Shown here one piece after another: positions 50,912 through 60,023 of a DNA stretch of 64,000 nt. The DNA is from Anaerolinea sp. (GTDB taxonomy: Bacteria; Chloroflexota; Limnocylindria; Limnocylindrales; CSP1-4). Positions within the stretch are counted from its first letter, which is position 1. The number at the start of each line of letters is the position of its first letter. A program made the position numbers and the translations under genes. The notes beneath the pieces are model-generated. The model was not told the DNA's origin and searched no databases. It worked only from the letters and a program-made list of their open reading frames with translations. Where the stretch lies: NCBI GenBank assembly GCA_013822395.1, contig PNKK01000010.1, positions 1-64,000 on the forward strand, in the 5' to 3' direction.

Positions 50912-51181
50912 ATGTCCGCCTCGGAAGTCTCGGTCGTGATGCAGCAGGCCCTCGTCGCCGTCCTCGTCGTCGGCGGACCGATCCTCATCTCCACCCTGCT
51001 CGTCGGTCTCGCGATCTCCGTCCTCCAGGCGGCGACCCAGATCAACGAAGCGACCCTGACCTTTGTTCCGAAGCTGCTTGTGGTCGCCGCCACCCTCATG
51101 GTCCTGGGTCCGGACATGCTGGAGCGGCTGATTGCCCTCTCCCGGCTGGTCTTCCAGACCGCCTCCCAGGTGGCACGATGA
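50912..51181 (+). CDS. fliQ: flagellar export gate protein FliQ
   Basis: An 89-residue protein with two membrane helices (about 14-38 and 50-73) and the typical VSILQAATQINEATLTFVPKLL-type motif (SVLQAATQINEATLTFVPKLLVV). It is part of the FliPQR gate; its end overlaps fliR by 4 bases. Confidence 0.96.
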   Translation: MSASEVSVVMQQALVAVLVVGGPILISTLLVGLAISVLQAATQINEATLTFVPKLLVVAATLMVLGPDMLERLIALSRLVFQTASQVAR

Positions 51182-51939
51182 CGACCGCTCCGCTGATCGT
51201 CCTGACGGGCGGCCAGGTGACCGCCTTTCTCCTCGTGCTGCTCCGCTGCACCGGCTTCGTCGTCACGGCGCCACTGCTCGGGCATCGGGCGCTGCCACGG
51301 ACGGTCAAGGCCGCCCTGGCGGTCGGCTTCAGCGCGTTGCTGCTCCCGCGCGCGACGGTGGCTCCCGGTGCAGACGCCGTCGCCCTGGCGGCGCCGATCG
51401 AGCTGCTCCTCGGCCTCAGCCTCGGCTTCCTGCTGTCGCTCGGCTTCCATGCGATCGAGCTGGCCGGCCGGCTCCTCGCGCTCCAGCTCGGGCTGTCGCT
51501 GGAGGCGGTCCTGAACCCGCTGAACCAGGATCCCTCGACGGCCCTCGATCCGTTCTTCGGCGTCCTGGCGGGGCTCCTCTTCCTCGCGCTCGGCCTGCAT
51601 GTGGAGACCGTCAGGATCCTGGCCGGATCATTCGCGGCGTTCCCGATCGGCGGGGGCTGGCCGGCGGACCTCGGCCTCGTGGCCGGCCAGCTCATCCTGC
51701 TCGCGCTGGAGCTGGGCACTCGTGTCGCCCTGCCCCTGGCATTGGTGCTCCTGCTGGTCGAGCTCGTGGTGGGCCTCATCGGACGCGCCATCCCCCAGGT
51801 CAACGTGTTCATCCTGGGCCTCTCCGCGAAGCTCATGATCGGGACGGCGGCCCTCGCCCTTGCGATCCCGACGCTGGTCGCCGGCGCCGCCCGGATCCTC
51901 GACGGATTGTTCCGCGCCGTGGCGAGACTCGCGAGCTGA
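51178..51939 (+). CDS. fliR: flagellar export gate protein FliR
   Basis: A 253-residue membrane protein with six hydrophobic segments. The family signature regions are GQVTAFLLVLLRCTGFVVTAPLLGHRALPRTVKAALAVGFSALLLP, LSLGFLLSLGFHAIELAGRLLALQLGLSLEAVLNPLNQDPSTALDPFFGVLAGLLFLALGLH and VNVFILGLSAKLMIGTAALALAIPTL. Confidence 0.97.
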   Translation: MTTAPLIVLTGGQVTAFLLVLLRCTGFVVTAPLLGHRALPRTVKAALAVGFSALLLPRATVAPGADAVALAAPIELLLGLSLGFLLSLGFHAIELAGRLLALQLGLSLEAVLNPLNQDPSTALDPFFGVLAGLLFLALGLHVETVRILAGSFAAFPIGGGWPADLGLVAGQLILLALELGTRVALPLALVLLLVELVVGLIGRAIPQVNVFILGLSAKLMIGTAALALAIPTLVAGAARILDGLFRAVARLAS

Positions 51940-51943
51940 TGCC

Positions 51944-53023
51944 ATGACCGACCAGCGAACCGAGGAGCCCACGCCACGCCGGCGCGACGAGGCGCGTCGG
52001 ATGGGCGAGGGTGTCGGCCGGAGCCAGGAGCTGACCATGGCCGCCACCCTCGCGATGGCCGCGCTGGCACTGCCCGCGCTGCTGCCGGCGATGGTGGGCA
52101 CGCTGGCGACGCTGCTGCGGACGGCGATCGTGGAGATGGGCGACGGGCGGCTCCCGGACGGGCGGCTCCTTGACCGCGCTGGCCAGGGCTTCGGCCAGGG
52201 CGTCGCGATCGTCCTCCCCCTGGCGGTCGCCATCGCCCTGGCCGCGATCCTCGCGAATCTCGCCGCGGGCGGGTTCGTCCTGTCGAGTGCCGCCGTCCGG
52301 TTCAACTCGAGTCGCCTGAACCCCATCGCGGGACTGCGCCGGATCATGGATCGGCAGGCCCTCATGCGCCTTGGGCTGGCCGTGGCCAAGCTGGTCCTGC
52401 TGCTGCTGATCGGCTGGGTCACCCTGAGCGACAGCGCGCCACGCGTGCTGGTCCTGGGCGGGGCTGAGGCATCGGAGACGCTCCGGGTAGCCCTGGCGGC
52501 CATCGGCAACCTCAGCTTCGCCATCGTGATCTTCATGGGTGTCGTGGCGCTGGCGGACTTCGTCGTGCAGCGGCGCCGTGCCCAGGGCCAGCTGCGGATG
52601 ACCAGAGATGCGGTCCGTCGCGAGACTCGGGAGAGCGAAGGCGACCCCAGCCTCCGTGTCCTTCGCCGGCGCCGCGCCCGAGAGCTGGCCTTCTCGCGGA
52701 TGATGGCCGCCGTCGAGACGGCCGATGTCGTCGTCGTGAACCCCATCCATCTTGCCGTCGCCCTCAAGTACGACTCCCTGACGATGCGGGCGCCGCGGAT
52801 CGTGGCCAAGGGCCAGCACCTGATGGCCGGCCGGATCCGCGAGGTCGCCCTCCGTCATCGGGTGCCGATCGTGCAGGACGTGCCGCTCGCCCGAGCGCTG
52901 TACGGACGTCCGCTCGGCGCCGAGGTGCCGCCGCAGCTCTACCGGGCGGTCGCCCGGATCCTCATCGTCGTTCACACTGCCCGGTTCGGGCGCCGCGTGG
53001 CGGCCGCGAGGGCCGGCCGATGA
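51944..53023 (+). CDS. flhB: flagellar export switch protein FlhB with an NPIH autocleavage motif
   Basis: A 359-residue protein with four membrane helices (about 33-60, 84-112, 145-162, 188-208) and a C-terminal cytoplasmic domain. It starts with the usual EEPTPRRRDEARRMGEGVGRSQEL. The autocleavage loop, normally N-P-T-H, is Asn266-Pro267-Ile268-His269 (VVVVNPIHLAVALKYD). Asn and Pro, which do the chemistry, and the conserved His are kept, but Ile at the third position is unusual. FlhB cleavage switches export from hook to filament proteins. It is followed by flhA with a 4-base overlap. Confidence 0.97.
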   Translation: MTDQRTEEPTPRRRDEARRMGEGVGRSQELTMAATLAMAALALPALLPAMVGTLATLLRTAIVEMGDGRLPDGRLLDRAGQGFGQGVAIVLPLAVAIALAAILANLAAGGFVLSSAAVRFNSSRLNPIAGLRRIMDRQALMRLGLAVAKLVLLLLIGWVTLSDSAPRVLVLGGAEASETLRVALAAIGNLSFAIVIFMGVVALADFVVQRRRAQGQLRMTRDAVRRETRESEGDPSLRVLRRRRARELAFSRMMAAVETADVVVVNPIHLAVALKYDSLTMRAPRIVAKGQHLMAGRIREVALRHRVPIVQDVPLARALYGRPLGAEVPPQLYRAVARILIVVHTARFGRRVAAARAGR

Positions 53024-55092
53024 TGAACCCGGCCCGGCGGCCCGCCGCCCGTACGACGGGCGTTGTGTCGCGCAGCGACATGCTCCTCGCCGGAGCCGTC
53101 GTGGGCGTGATCGCGATGATGATCATCCCGCTGCCGGCGGACCTGCTCGATGTTCTGATCATCCTCAACATCACCCTGTCGCTGACCGTGCTCCTGGTCA
53201 GCCTCAACGTGCGCGAGCCGCTCGAGTTCGGGGCATTCCCGCCGCTCCTCCTCCTGGCCACCCTGTTCCGCCTCGGGCTCAACGTGTCCGCGGCTCGCCT
53301 CATCCTGCTCGAAGCCGACGCCGGCGACGTCATCAATGCATTCGGGAATGTCGTCGTCGGCGGCAACACGGTCGTCGGCGTGGTCGTCTTCCTGATCCTC
53401 GTGATCATCCAGTTCGTGGTCATCACGAACGGTGCCGGACGGGTCAGCGAAGTGTCCGCCCGGTTCACCCTCGACGCGATGCCCGGCAAGCAGATGAGCA
53501 TCGACGCCGACCTGAATGCGGGCCTCATCACCGCCGAGGAGGCGCGGTCCCGGCGACGCGCGATCGAGCGCGAGGCGGACTTCTACGGCGCCATGGACGG
53601 CGCCAGCAAGTTCGTCAAGGGCGACGCGATCGCGGCCATCGTCATCATCATCGTCAACATCGTCGGCGGCCTGACGATCGGGATCGTGCAGTTGGGGTTC
53701 GAGGTGGGGGACGCGATCACGACGTACACGGTGCTGACCGTGGGCGAGGGGCTGGTCAGCCAGATCGGTGCCCTGCTGATGTCGGTGGCGACCGGCATCC
53801 TCGTGACCCGCGGCAGCTCGGACGATGGGTTGGGGTCTGATCTGGCGGGCTCGCTTCTCGCCTGGCCAAGGCTGTTCACGATCAGCGGCGGGATCATCGC
53901 CCTCATCGGGCTCGTGCCGGGGTTCCCGATCATCGTGATGCTGGCCTCCGGCGCTTCCGTGGCGGGCCTCGGTGTCGTTCTGTCGAGACGACGGCGCCCA
54001 GCCCCCATCGTGGAGCCGCCGGCAACGCCGCTGCTCAGCGGACCGGTCGAGGTACCGACCGACGGCTTGCACCTCGAGACCCTGGAGCTCGAGCTGGGCT
54101 ACGGGCTCGTCGGGCTGGTCGATGCCTCGGACAGCTCCGGCGGCGGTCTCGTGGAACGGGTCGGCCTGGTCCGCCGGCAGATCGCGGCCGAGCTGGGCTT
54201 GATCGTCCCGACGGTGCGGATCCGCGACGACCTCGCGTTGGAGCCGGACGCCTACGTGATCCGCCTGCGCGGCGCCGAGATCGCCCGAGGTCGCATCGAT
54301 CCCGCCCGCCTGCTCGCCATGCCGCCAGGCGGGGGCGAGGTGGCCGTCGACGGCATTCCGGCGACGGAGCCGGTGTTCGGCCTGCCGGCCGCCTGGATCG
54401 GCTACGCCGACCGCGAGCGGGCAGACTCGCTCGGCTACACCGTGGTGGACCCGGCATCCGTCCTGGCCACACACCTGGCCGAGACGATCCGGCGGCATGC
54501 CTACGAGATCCTGGGTCGCCACGAGACGAACCAGATGCTCGAGCGGCTCAAGGAGAGCCAGCCGAGCCTCGTCGAGGAGCTGATCCCGGCCGTCGTCAGC
54601 GTCGGCGACGTTCAGAAGGTCTTCCAGGGTCTCCTGGAGGAACGTATCTCGATCCGCGACCTGGCCACGATCTGCGAGGCGATCGGCGACGCGGGACGCA
54701 CCATCAAGGAACCCCTGCTCCTGACCGAGGCCGCCCGGCATGCGCTCGCACGCTCGATCTCGATGCGTCACCGATCGGCCGACGGGACTCTTCACGCGAT
54801 CGCGCTGGCCCCTCACCTGGACACCCGGCTCGGCGGTTCGCTCCTGATCCAACCCGGGTATATCGGGCTCGACCAGAACGCGGACGGCACACGCTCGCTG
54901 CTCGGTGCGATCGAACGCGAGGTGGCCGGCCTGACCGCCCTCGGGCACCAACCTGTGCTGCTCTGCACGAGCCGCATCCGGCGAGCCGTGCGCGGTCTCA
55001 CCCAACGTCGACTGCCTCAGCTCAGCGTGCTCGCGTACGAGGAGATCGTGCCCAGCGTCCCGGTCAACATCCACGCCCAGGTCGAGGCCTGA
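53020..55092 (+). CDS. flhA: flagellar export apparatus protein FlhA
   Basis: A 690-residue protein with an N-terminal block of about eight membrane helices and a large cytoplasmic nonamer domain. It includes the FHIPEP-type signature region (FPPLLLLATLFRLGLNVSAARLIL, ARFTLDAMPGKQMSIDADLNAGLITAEEARSRRRAIEREADFYGAMDGASKFVKGDAIA) and C-terminal ILGRHETNQMLERLKESQPSLVEELIP...VQKVFQGLLEERISIRDL. It is the docking platform for export substrates and chaperones. Confidence 0.98.
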   Translation: MMNPARRPAARTTGVVSRSDMLLAGAVVGVIAMMIIPLPADLLDVLIILNITLSLTVLLVSLNVREPLEFGAFPPLLLLATLFRLGLNVSAARLILLEADAGDVINAFGNVVVGGNTVVGVVVFLILVIIQFVVITNGAGRVSEVSARFTLDAMPGKQMSIDADLNAGLITAEEARSRRRAIEREADFYGAMDGASKFVKGDAIAAIVIIIVNIVGGLTIGIVQLGFEVGDAITTYTVLTVGEGLVSQIGALLMSVATGILVTRGSSDDGLGSDLAGSLLAWPRLFTISGGIIALIGLVPGFPIIVMLASGASVAGLGVVLSRRRRPAPIVEPPATPLLSGPVEVPTDGLHLETLELELGYGLVGLVDASDSSGGGLVERVGLVRRQIAAELGLIVPTVRIRDDLALEPDAYVIRLRGAEIARGRIDPARLLAMPPGGGEVAVDGIPATEPVFGLPAAWIGYADRERADSLGYTVVDPASVLATHLAETIRRHAYEILGRHETNQMLERLKESQPSLVEELIPAVVSVGDVQKVFQGLLEERISIRDLATICEAIGDAGRTIKEPLLLTEAARHALARSISMRHRSADGTLHAIALAPHLDTRLGGSLLIQPGYIGLDQNADGTRSLLGAIEREVAGLTALGHQPVLLCTSRIRRAVRGLTQRRLPQLSVLAYEEIVPSVPVNIHAQVEA

Positions 55093-55095
55093 TCG

Positions 55096-55329
55096 ATGGA
55101 GCTGCTCGTCGCCGTCTGGGCCGTCCGGCTCGCCGCGCTGGCAGCGCTGGCGGTCGGCGCGATCTCCGTGTCCGTCGGAGCGCCGCCGCTCGAGGCGGTC
55201 CTGCGCGCCGCCGCCGCCGCCTTCGCCTTCACCCTCGGCGGCCGCGTGCTCCTCGCACGCCTCGAGACACCCGAGCAGCGGTTGCGACGACTCCTGACCC
55301 GACGGGCGCAGAAGGACGGTGGGTCGTGA
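55096..55329 (+). CDS. small membrane protein of unknown function between flhA and fliA
   Basis: A 77-residue hydrophobic protein with two likely membrane helices (about 2-26, LLVAVWAVRLAALAALAVGAISVSV, and 33-54, AVLRAAAAAFAFTLGGRVLL) and a short basic C-terminal tail. I do not recognise a family. It occupies the place where flhF and flhG are found in many bacteria and is translationally locked to fliA by a GTGA overlap, so it is probably a real motility gene. A membrane anchor for an export or placement factor is one guess. Confidence 0.7.
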   Translation: MELLVAVWAVRLAALAALAVGAISVSVGAPPLEAVLRAAAAAFAFTLGGRVLLARLETPEQRLRRLLTRRAQKDGGS

Positions 55330-56195
55330 CCGCGATGCCGGAGAACGTCCCGATCCCCTCACCCACGGCGCCCGTCTCGGACCGGAGCGGCGTGCCGGCG
55401 AGGCCGGCGTGGGTCGGTCGGGATGACCCTCGGGAGTCGGTGGGGACCGCCCCGGCGGGACCGCCCCGGGACGAGCTGGTGGCACGCTACGCCCATCTCG
55501 TGAAGTACGTCGTGGGCCGGCTCGGCGTAGCTGTCGGCGGCGTATCCGACCACGAGGATGCGATGCAGGTCGGGACCATCGGCCTGCTCAAGGCGATCGA
55601 CGGCTACGACGCGCGCCACGCGGCATCCTTCGAGTCATACGCCATCACCCGGATCCGGGGGACGATCCTCGATTCGATCCGCAGCCTCGACACCGTCGGC
55701 CGGACCGGGCGGGAGGCCGGTCGGGCCATCCAGGCGGCGATCGGCGAGCTGACCGGCCAACTCGGTCGGATGCCCGACGAAGCGGAGGTCGCCGAACGGC
55801 TCGGGGTGAGCGTGGCCCGCTATCGTGAGCAGCTGCAGGTGGCGAGCCTGGTCATCCTGTCGCTCAACGAGCTCCGTCTCCATGACGATGACGAGGGCGT
55901 CGGGCTGGAGGACCTGACCGCGGACTCGCTCGCCGTGGACCCGGAGGCCGCCGCGGTTCAGAACGACCTCGTGGCATCGCTGGGGAAGGAGATCCGGCGG
56001 CTCGACGAGCGTCAGCAGCTCATCCTCTCGCTCTACTACCGGGACGGGTTGACCTTCCGCGAGATCGGCGAGGTCCTGCGGATCACCGAATCGCGCGTCT
56101 GCCAGATCCACGCTGAGCTGGTGCTGGCGCTGCGCGCCCGCCTCGCCGAACCGGACGTCGCGCAGCGTCTCAACCGTCGAAGGAGCCGTCGATGA
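55326..56195 (+). CDS. fliA: RNA polymerase sigma-28 factor (FliA/SigD)
   Basis: A 289-residue sigma-70-family factor without region 1.1, of the FliA type. It has region 2 (HEDAMQVGTIGLLKAIDGYDARHAASFESYAITRIRGTILDSIRSLD), region 3 (GELTGQLGRMPDEAEVAERLGVSVARY) and region 4 (LDERQQLILSLYYRDGLTFREIGEVLRITESRVCQIHAELVLAL). It should read the CCGATACC promoters found before fliC, fliD, the beta-propeller gene and the flgC operon, and be held by FlgM. The ~45 N-terminal residues are a disordered extension. GTG at 55326. Confidence 0.95.
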   Translation: MTAMPENVPIPSPTAPVSDRSGVPARPAWVGRDDPRESVGTAPAGPPRDELVARYAHLVKYVVGRLGVAVGGVSDHEDAMQVGTIGLLKAIDGYDARHAASFESYAITRIRGTILDSIRSLDTVGRTGREAGRAIQAAIGELTGQLGRMPDEAEVAERLGVSVARYREQLQVASLVILSLNELRLHDDDEGVGLEDLTADSLAVDPEAAAVQNDLVASLGKEIRRLDERQQLILSLYYRDGLTFREIGEVLRITESRVCQIHAELVLALRARLAEPDVAQRLNRRRSRR

Positions 56196-56902
56196 TCAGG
56201 GGTCTCTACACTGCCGTCTCGGGCATCCTGGCGTCCACCACGCGCCAGTCGATCGTGGCCGACAACATCGCCAACCTGAATACCGTGGGCTTCCGCCAGT
56301 CGCGCTCGACGACCACCGACTTCGGCCGCGAGGTGGTCCTGTCGGGCGGCGGGCCGATCGGCCGGCTTGGCACGGCGACCATCGTGACCGGCCTGACCAT
56401 CGATCGCTCGCAGGGTGTGCTCGAGCAGACCGGCCGCCCGACCGACCTCGCGATCGAGGGAGATGGGCTGTTCGTCATCGGGACGCCGGCCGGGATCGCG
56501 TACACGCGCGCGGGCGACTTCGGGATCGACGCGCAGGGCATCCTCGTGACGGCCCAAGGCTACCCGGTCCTTGACACGGCGGGCCGGCCCATCGTGACCA
56601 CGGGCTCGCTCGAGGTGGGGCCGGACGGCACCGTCGCCGGGACCAACCAGCGGATCGCACTCGTGGGCTGGCCGGCTGCGGAGCCGACCCGCGTCGGCGA
56701 GACGCTGATGGTCGCCACCGGATCGCTCGCCCCAGCCGGCGGATCCATCCGCCAGAGCACCCTGGAGCGGAGCACGACCGACGTGGCGTCCGCGATGACC
56801 GAGCTCATCTCGCTCCAGCGCCAGTTCACCCTCTCGGCGCGCGCCCTCACGATCCAGGATGGGACGCTCGAGGACGCGGTCCAGCTGGGTCGGCTGCGAT
56901 GA
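56192..56902 (+). CDS. flgG: flagellar basal-body rod protein FlgG/FlgF
   Basis: A 236-residue distal-rod-type protein: MIRGLYTAVSGILASTTRQSIVADNIANLNTVGFRQSRSTTTDF, the central DLAIEGDGLFVIGTPAGIAYTRAGDFGIDAQGILVTAQGYPVLD, and the C-terminal TDVASAMTELISLQRQFTLSARALTIQDGTLEDAVQLGRLR. Only one FlgF/G-type gene is seen in the window, so it may serve both roles. It overlaps fliA by ATGA. Confidence 0.94.
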   Translation: MIRGLYTAVSGILASTTRQSIVADNIANLNTVGFRQSRSTTTDFGREVVLSGGGPIGRLGTATIVTGLTIDRSQGVLEQTGRPTDLAIEGDGLFVIGTPAGIAYTRAGDFGIDAQGILVTAQGYPVLDTAGRPIVTTGSLEVGPDGTVAGTNQRIALVGWPAAEPTRVGETLMVATGSLAPAGGSIRQSTLERSTTDVASAMTELISLQRQFTLSARALTIQDGTLEDAVQLGRLR

Positions 56903-56984
56903 CCGCCGGCCGGGTCCGCCGGGAATTGGCCCTTCATCCCGCCGGGCCATCGACCGACTCCTCTCCTGACGCAAGGAGGAACGC

Positions 56985-57299
56985 GTGAAGATCGACGACG
57001 TCAACCCCACGGCGTCCGGTACCGGCCAGGTCGGCCGCCCGGTCGTGCCCGTGCGCCCGGCCAGATCCGGCGCCGGGCCGGACCCGGCAATCACCGGGGC
57101 CCCCGCCGGCGCGCCGCCGGCGGCCACGGTCGAGCTGTCGATCCGCGTCCTCGAGCTGCATGCGGCGCGGCGCGCCGTCGAAGAAGCGCCGGACGTTCGG
57201 GCGGACGTCGTTGACGATGTCCGCAGCCGCCTGGCGGACGGCCGCTACCGACTGGATGCCGACGTGACCGCCCGCGGCATCCTGGACCGACGGGCATGA
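56985..57299 (+). CDS. flgM: anti-sigma-28 factor FlgM
   Basis: A 104-residue protein. The C-terminal half follows FlgM: VELSIRVLELHAARRAVEEAPDVRADVVDDVRSRLADGRYRLDADVTARGILDRRA, where the GRY-x-x-D-A-D-x-x-A segment is the sigma-binding region. The N-terminal half is disordered, as expected for an exported FlgM. It follows an 82-base gap after flgG and has a strong AAGGAGG site before GTG at 56985. Confidence 0.9.
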   Translation: MKIDDVNPTASGTGQVGRPVVPVRPARSGAGPDPAITGAPAGAPPAATVELSIRVLELHAARRAVEEAPDVRADVVDDVRSRLADGRYRLDADVTARGILDRRA

Positions 57300-57700
57300 C
57301 GGCGCAGCGGGCCACCGATGGGCCGATGCCGGGCGACCTTCAGGCGACCCTGCGGGAGGTTGCCGAGATCCTCGACGCGGTCGCGGCCGCCGTCCTCGCT
57401 CACGATCGAATCCGCCTGGATTCGGCCAACGCGCGCGCCACGGCGCTCCTCACGACGCTGGCCGCGCAGATCACCGAGCTCGATGGCACCGGCGGGCAGG
57501 TTCCCGCCGACGGCCGAGTGACCGGGCTCGTCCGCCGCCTTCGCGCCGCAGTCAGGCGCAACTCCATGCTGATCGAGCGCGCCTGGGCGATGGACGCCGC
57601 CACGACGCGGCTGCTGCTCAGCCTGGGCCGAGGACCCGTAGAGTCGCCAGCCGGCGCGTACGCCACGGTCCCGATCCTCAGCATCGAGCGGAACGCATGA
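57296..57700 (+). CDS. flgN: flagellar export chaperone FlgN
   Basis: A 134-residue helical protein (LQATLREVAEILDAVAAAVLAHDRIRLDSANARATALLTTLAAQITELDG, then VRRLRAAVRRNSMLIERAWAMDAATTRLLLSLGR) in the usual flgM-flgN-flgK-flgL order. FlgN carries FlgK and FlgL to the export gate. Sequence conservation is low; the call rests on the helical pattern and order. ATGA overlap with flgM; flgK follows after 1 base. Confidence 0.85.
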   Translation: MTAQRATDGPMPGDLQATLREVAEILDAVAAAVLAHDRIRLDSANARATALLTTLAAQITELDGTGGQVPADGRVTGLVRRLRAAVRRNSMLIERAWAMDAATTRLLLSLGRGPVESPAGAYATVPILSIERNA

Positions 57701-57701
57701 C

Positions 57702-59111
57702 ATGAGCTCCGCCTGGTTCGGCCTCAACACGGCGCTGCGCGGCCTGGTCGCCAGCCAGGTCATGATGGATATCGGTGCGCACAACACGGCCAACGCGAAC
57801 ACGGCCGGCTACTCCAGGCAGCGCGTCACGCTGGTCGCGTCCACCCCGTTCTCCTACCCGGCCTTCAACCGGAGCGGGCTGCCGGGCCAGGTCGGGACCG
57901 GCGTCTCGATCGCAACGATCGCGCGCGTCCGCGATGCGTTCGTCGACCTGCAGCTGCGTGGACAGATTCCGCTCGAAGGCGCCTGGACGGCGCGACGCGA
58001 CGAGCTGTCCAAGGTCGAGGTGATCTTCCCGGAGCCGGACCCGTCCGGTCTGGGCTCGGTCCTCGGCCGATTCTGGGACTCCTGGTCAGACCTGTCCGCG
58101 GACCCGATGTCGGCGACCGCGCGGGCGGCCGTCGTGGAGGTCGCGGCCACGCTCGCCGGCCGGCTCAACGGCACGGCGGCCCAGCTGGCGTCGCTCGCCG
58201 ACGGCATCGACCTCCAGGTCGGGCAGGATGTCGCCGCGATCAACGATCTGGCGGCCCGGATCGCCTCGCTCAATTCGCAGATCCAGCGGGTCCGCATCAG
58301 CGGTGACCGCCCCAACGACCTGGAGGATCAGCGGGACGCCCTGTTCGATGACCTGGCCGCCATCATCCCGGCGCGTCTCGAGCCCCAGGCTGACGGAACC
58401 GTGACCGTCCTCGTGGGCGGCACGGACCTGGTCAACGGTGGCCGAGCACGATCGCTCACCACGGTCCCCGATCTCGCCGGCCGCCTGACTCCGGCCTGGC
58501 CGGACGGCTCAGCGGTCCCCCTCGGCGAGGCCCGACTCGGCGCGCTCGTCGCCTTCCGCGACGTCCAGCTGGCGAGCTACCGGGCGAAGCTGGACACGCT
58601 GGCCGCGACCGTCGCCGACGCGGTCAACGCCGTCCACGCGACCGGCTTCGACGCCAACGGAACCGCCGGCGGAGCGGTCTTCACCTATACGGCCGGGGAT
58701 GCGGCCGCCACGCTTGCCGTCGCCGCGCCGATTGCCGCGGACGCGCGCCGGCTCGCCGCCGCCGGCGCCACGGGCCAGCCGGGCAACGGCGCCATTGCCG
58801 GCGCCATCGCCGACCTGCGCCTGGCGCGCCTGTTCGGCGGCGGCTCCCAGACGGCGACCGACGCGTACGCGGGCATGATCGGTCAGATCGGAAGCGACAC
58901 GCGCCAGGCGATCGAGATGGCCCGTAATCAGGCCCTCGTGACCGACCAGCTGCGCCAGCGCCGCGAGTCGACGAGCGGTGTCTCCCTGGACGAGGAAGCT
59001 GCCGACATGATCCGTTTCCAGCGCTCGTACCAGGCGTCCGCGCGGGTGATCACGGTGATGGATGAGATGCTCGACACGCTGATCAACCGGACCGGCCTGG
59101 TCGGCCTGTAG
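57702..59111 (+). CDS. flgK: flagellar hook-filament junction protein FlgK (HAP1)
   Basis: A 469-residue junction protein. N-terminal SSAWFGLNTALRGLVASQVMMDIGAHNTANANTAGYSRQRVTL, the middle FlgK helical domain (FLDPGLGSVLGRFWDSW-like SGLGSVLGRFWDSWSDLSADPMS) and C-terminal GVSLDEEAADMIRFQRSYQASARVITVMDEMLDTLINRTGLVGL are standard. Its length is slightly shorter than the ~550 of enterics. Confidence 0.97.
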   Translation: MSSAWFGLNTALRGLVASQVMMDIGAHNTANANTAGYSRQRVTLVASTPFSYPAFNRSGLPGQVGTGVSIATIARVRDAFVDLQLRGQIPLEGAWTARRDELSKVEVIFPEPDPSGLGSVLGRFWDSWSDLSADPMSATARAAVVEVAATLAGRLNGTAAQLASLADGIDLQVGQDVAAINDLAARIASLNSQIQRVRISGDRPNDLEDQRDALFDDLAAIIPARLEPQADGTVTVLVGGTDLVNGGRARSLTTVPDLAGRLTPAWPDGSAVPLGEARLGALVAFRDVQLASYRAKLDTLAATVADAVNAVHATGFDANGTAGGAVFTYTAGDAAATLAVAAPIAADARRLAAAGATGQPGNGAIAGAIADLRLARLFGGGSQTATDAYAGMIGQIGSDTRQAIEMARNQALVTDQLRQRRESTSGVSLDEEAADMIRFQRSYQASARVITVMDEMLDTLINRTGLVGL

Positions 59112-59124
59112 GAGGGATGCCGGG

Positions 59125-60009
59125 ATGCGGATCACGAACCGGATGCTGCACGATCGGGCGCTCGCCAATCTTGGCCGAAACCTGGAGGCGCTCGCCCGGG
59201 TGCAGGAACAGGTCTCGACGACGAAGCGACTGCTGCGACCGTCGGACAGTCCCATCGATGTCCGCCTCGCGGTCAAGGCGAGCGACGCGAAGGCCGAGAT
59301 CGCGCAGTACCAGCGCAACGTGGCCGCCGCGACCCGCGCGACGTCTGCGGCCGACACCGCCCTGGGATCGGCCGGGGACCTCGTCCAGCGCGCCCGGGAG
59401 CTCGCCATCCAGGCCGCCAACGGGACCCTCTCGGCGCAGGATCGCCAGAGCATCGCGCTCGAGGTGGAGGAGCTCACGCGCCAGCTGGTCGGCACTGCCG
59501 CCGCCAGGATCGGTGACGGGTATCTGTTCAGCGGTTACATGACGGATACCGCGCCGTACGCGCCGCCTCCGCCCGGCAGCGCTGCCGTCGGCCCGTATCT
59601 GGGCGATTCGGGCACGATCCTGATCCGGGTCGGCCCGACGGCCCAGATCGGCGTCAACGTGACGGCCGACGCCGTGTTCGGGCCGGCTTTCGCGGCCCTC
59701 GGCCAGCTCCATGCCGAGCTGATCGGCGGCGGTCCGGTCAGCGGGGCGACGATCGCCCTGCTCGACGGTGGCCAGAACGCGCTGCTGACAGGTCGCTCCG
59801 TGCTCGGGGCTCGGCAGAACCGGCTGGAGGCCGAAGCCGGCACGCTGGAGGAGCTGACGCTGGCGTCCCAGCGACTGCTGTCCGAGCTCGTGGACGTCGA
59901 CCTGACCGAGGCGATCACCGAGCTGGCCCAGCGTGAGGCCGTCTACCAGGCCGCGCTGGAGGTCAACGCGCGAATCCTCCAGCCGAGCCTGATCGATCGG
60001 CTGCGCTGA
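59125..60009 (+). CDS. flgL: flagellar hook-filament junction protein FlgL (HAP3)
   Basis: A 294-residue flagellin-like protein: MRITNRMLHDRALANLGRNLEALARVQEQVSTTKRLLRPSDSPIDVRLAVKAS at the N-terminus, IGDGYLFSGYMTDTAPYAPPPP, and C-terminal LSELVDVDLTEAITELAQREAVYQAALEVNARILQPSLIDRLR. It completes the junction zone after FlgK. GGAGGGATGCCGGG precedes the ATG. Confidence 0.96.
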   Translation: MRITNRMLHDRALANLGRNLEALARVQEQVSTTKRLLRPSDSPIDVRLAVKASDAKAEIAQYQRNVAAATRATSAADTALGSAGDLVQRARELAIQAANGTLSAQDRQSIALEVEELTRQLVGTAAARIGDGYLFSGYMTDTAPYAPPPPGSAAVGPYLGDSGTILIRVGPTAQIGVNVTADAVFGPAFAALGQLHAELIGGGPVSGATIALLDGGQNALLTGRSVLGARQNRLEAEAGTLEELTLASQRLLSELVDVDLTEAITELAQREAVYQAALEVNARILQPSLIDRLR

Positions 60010-60023
60010 AGCGGGAGACTGAC

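Noticed and set aside
52972-55485. An 837-codon open frame on the minus strand across flhA and fliA
   Set aside because: It is an antisense shadow of flhA/fliA in GC-rich DNA; its composition is Arg/Asp/Gly-rich with no recognisable domain, and the plus-strand genes are certain.
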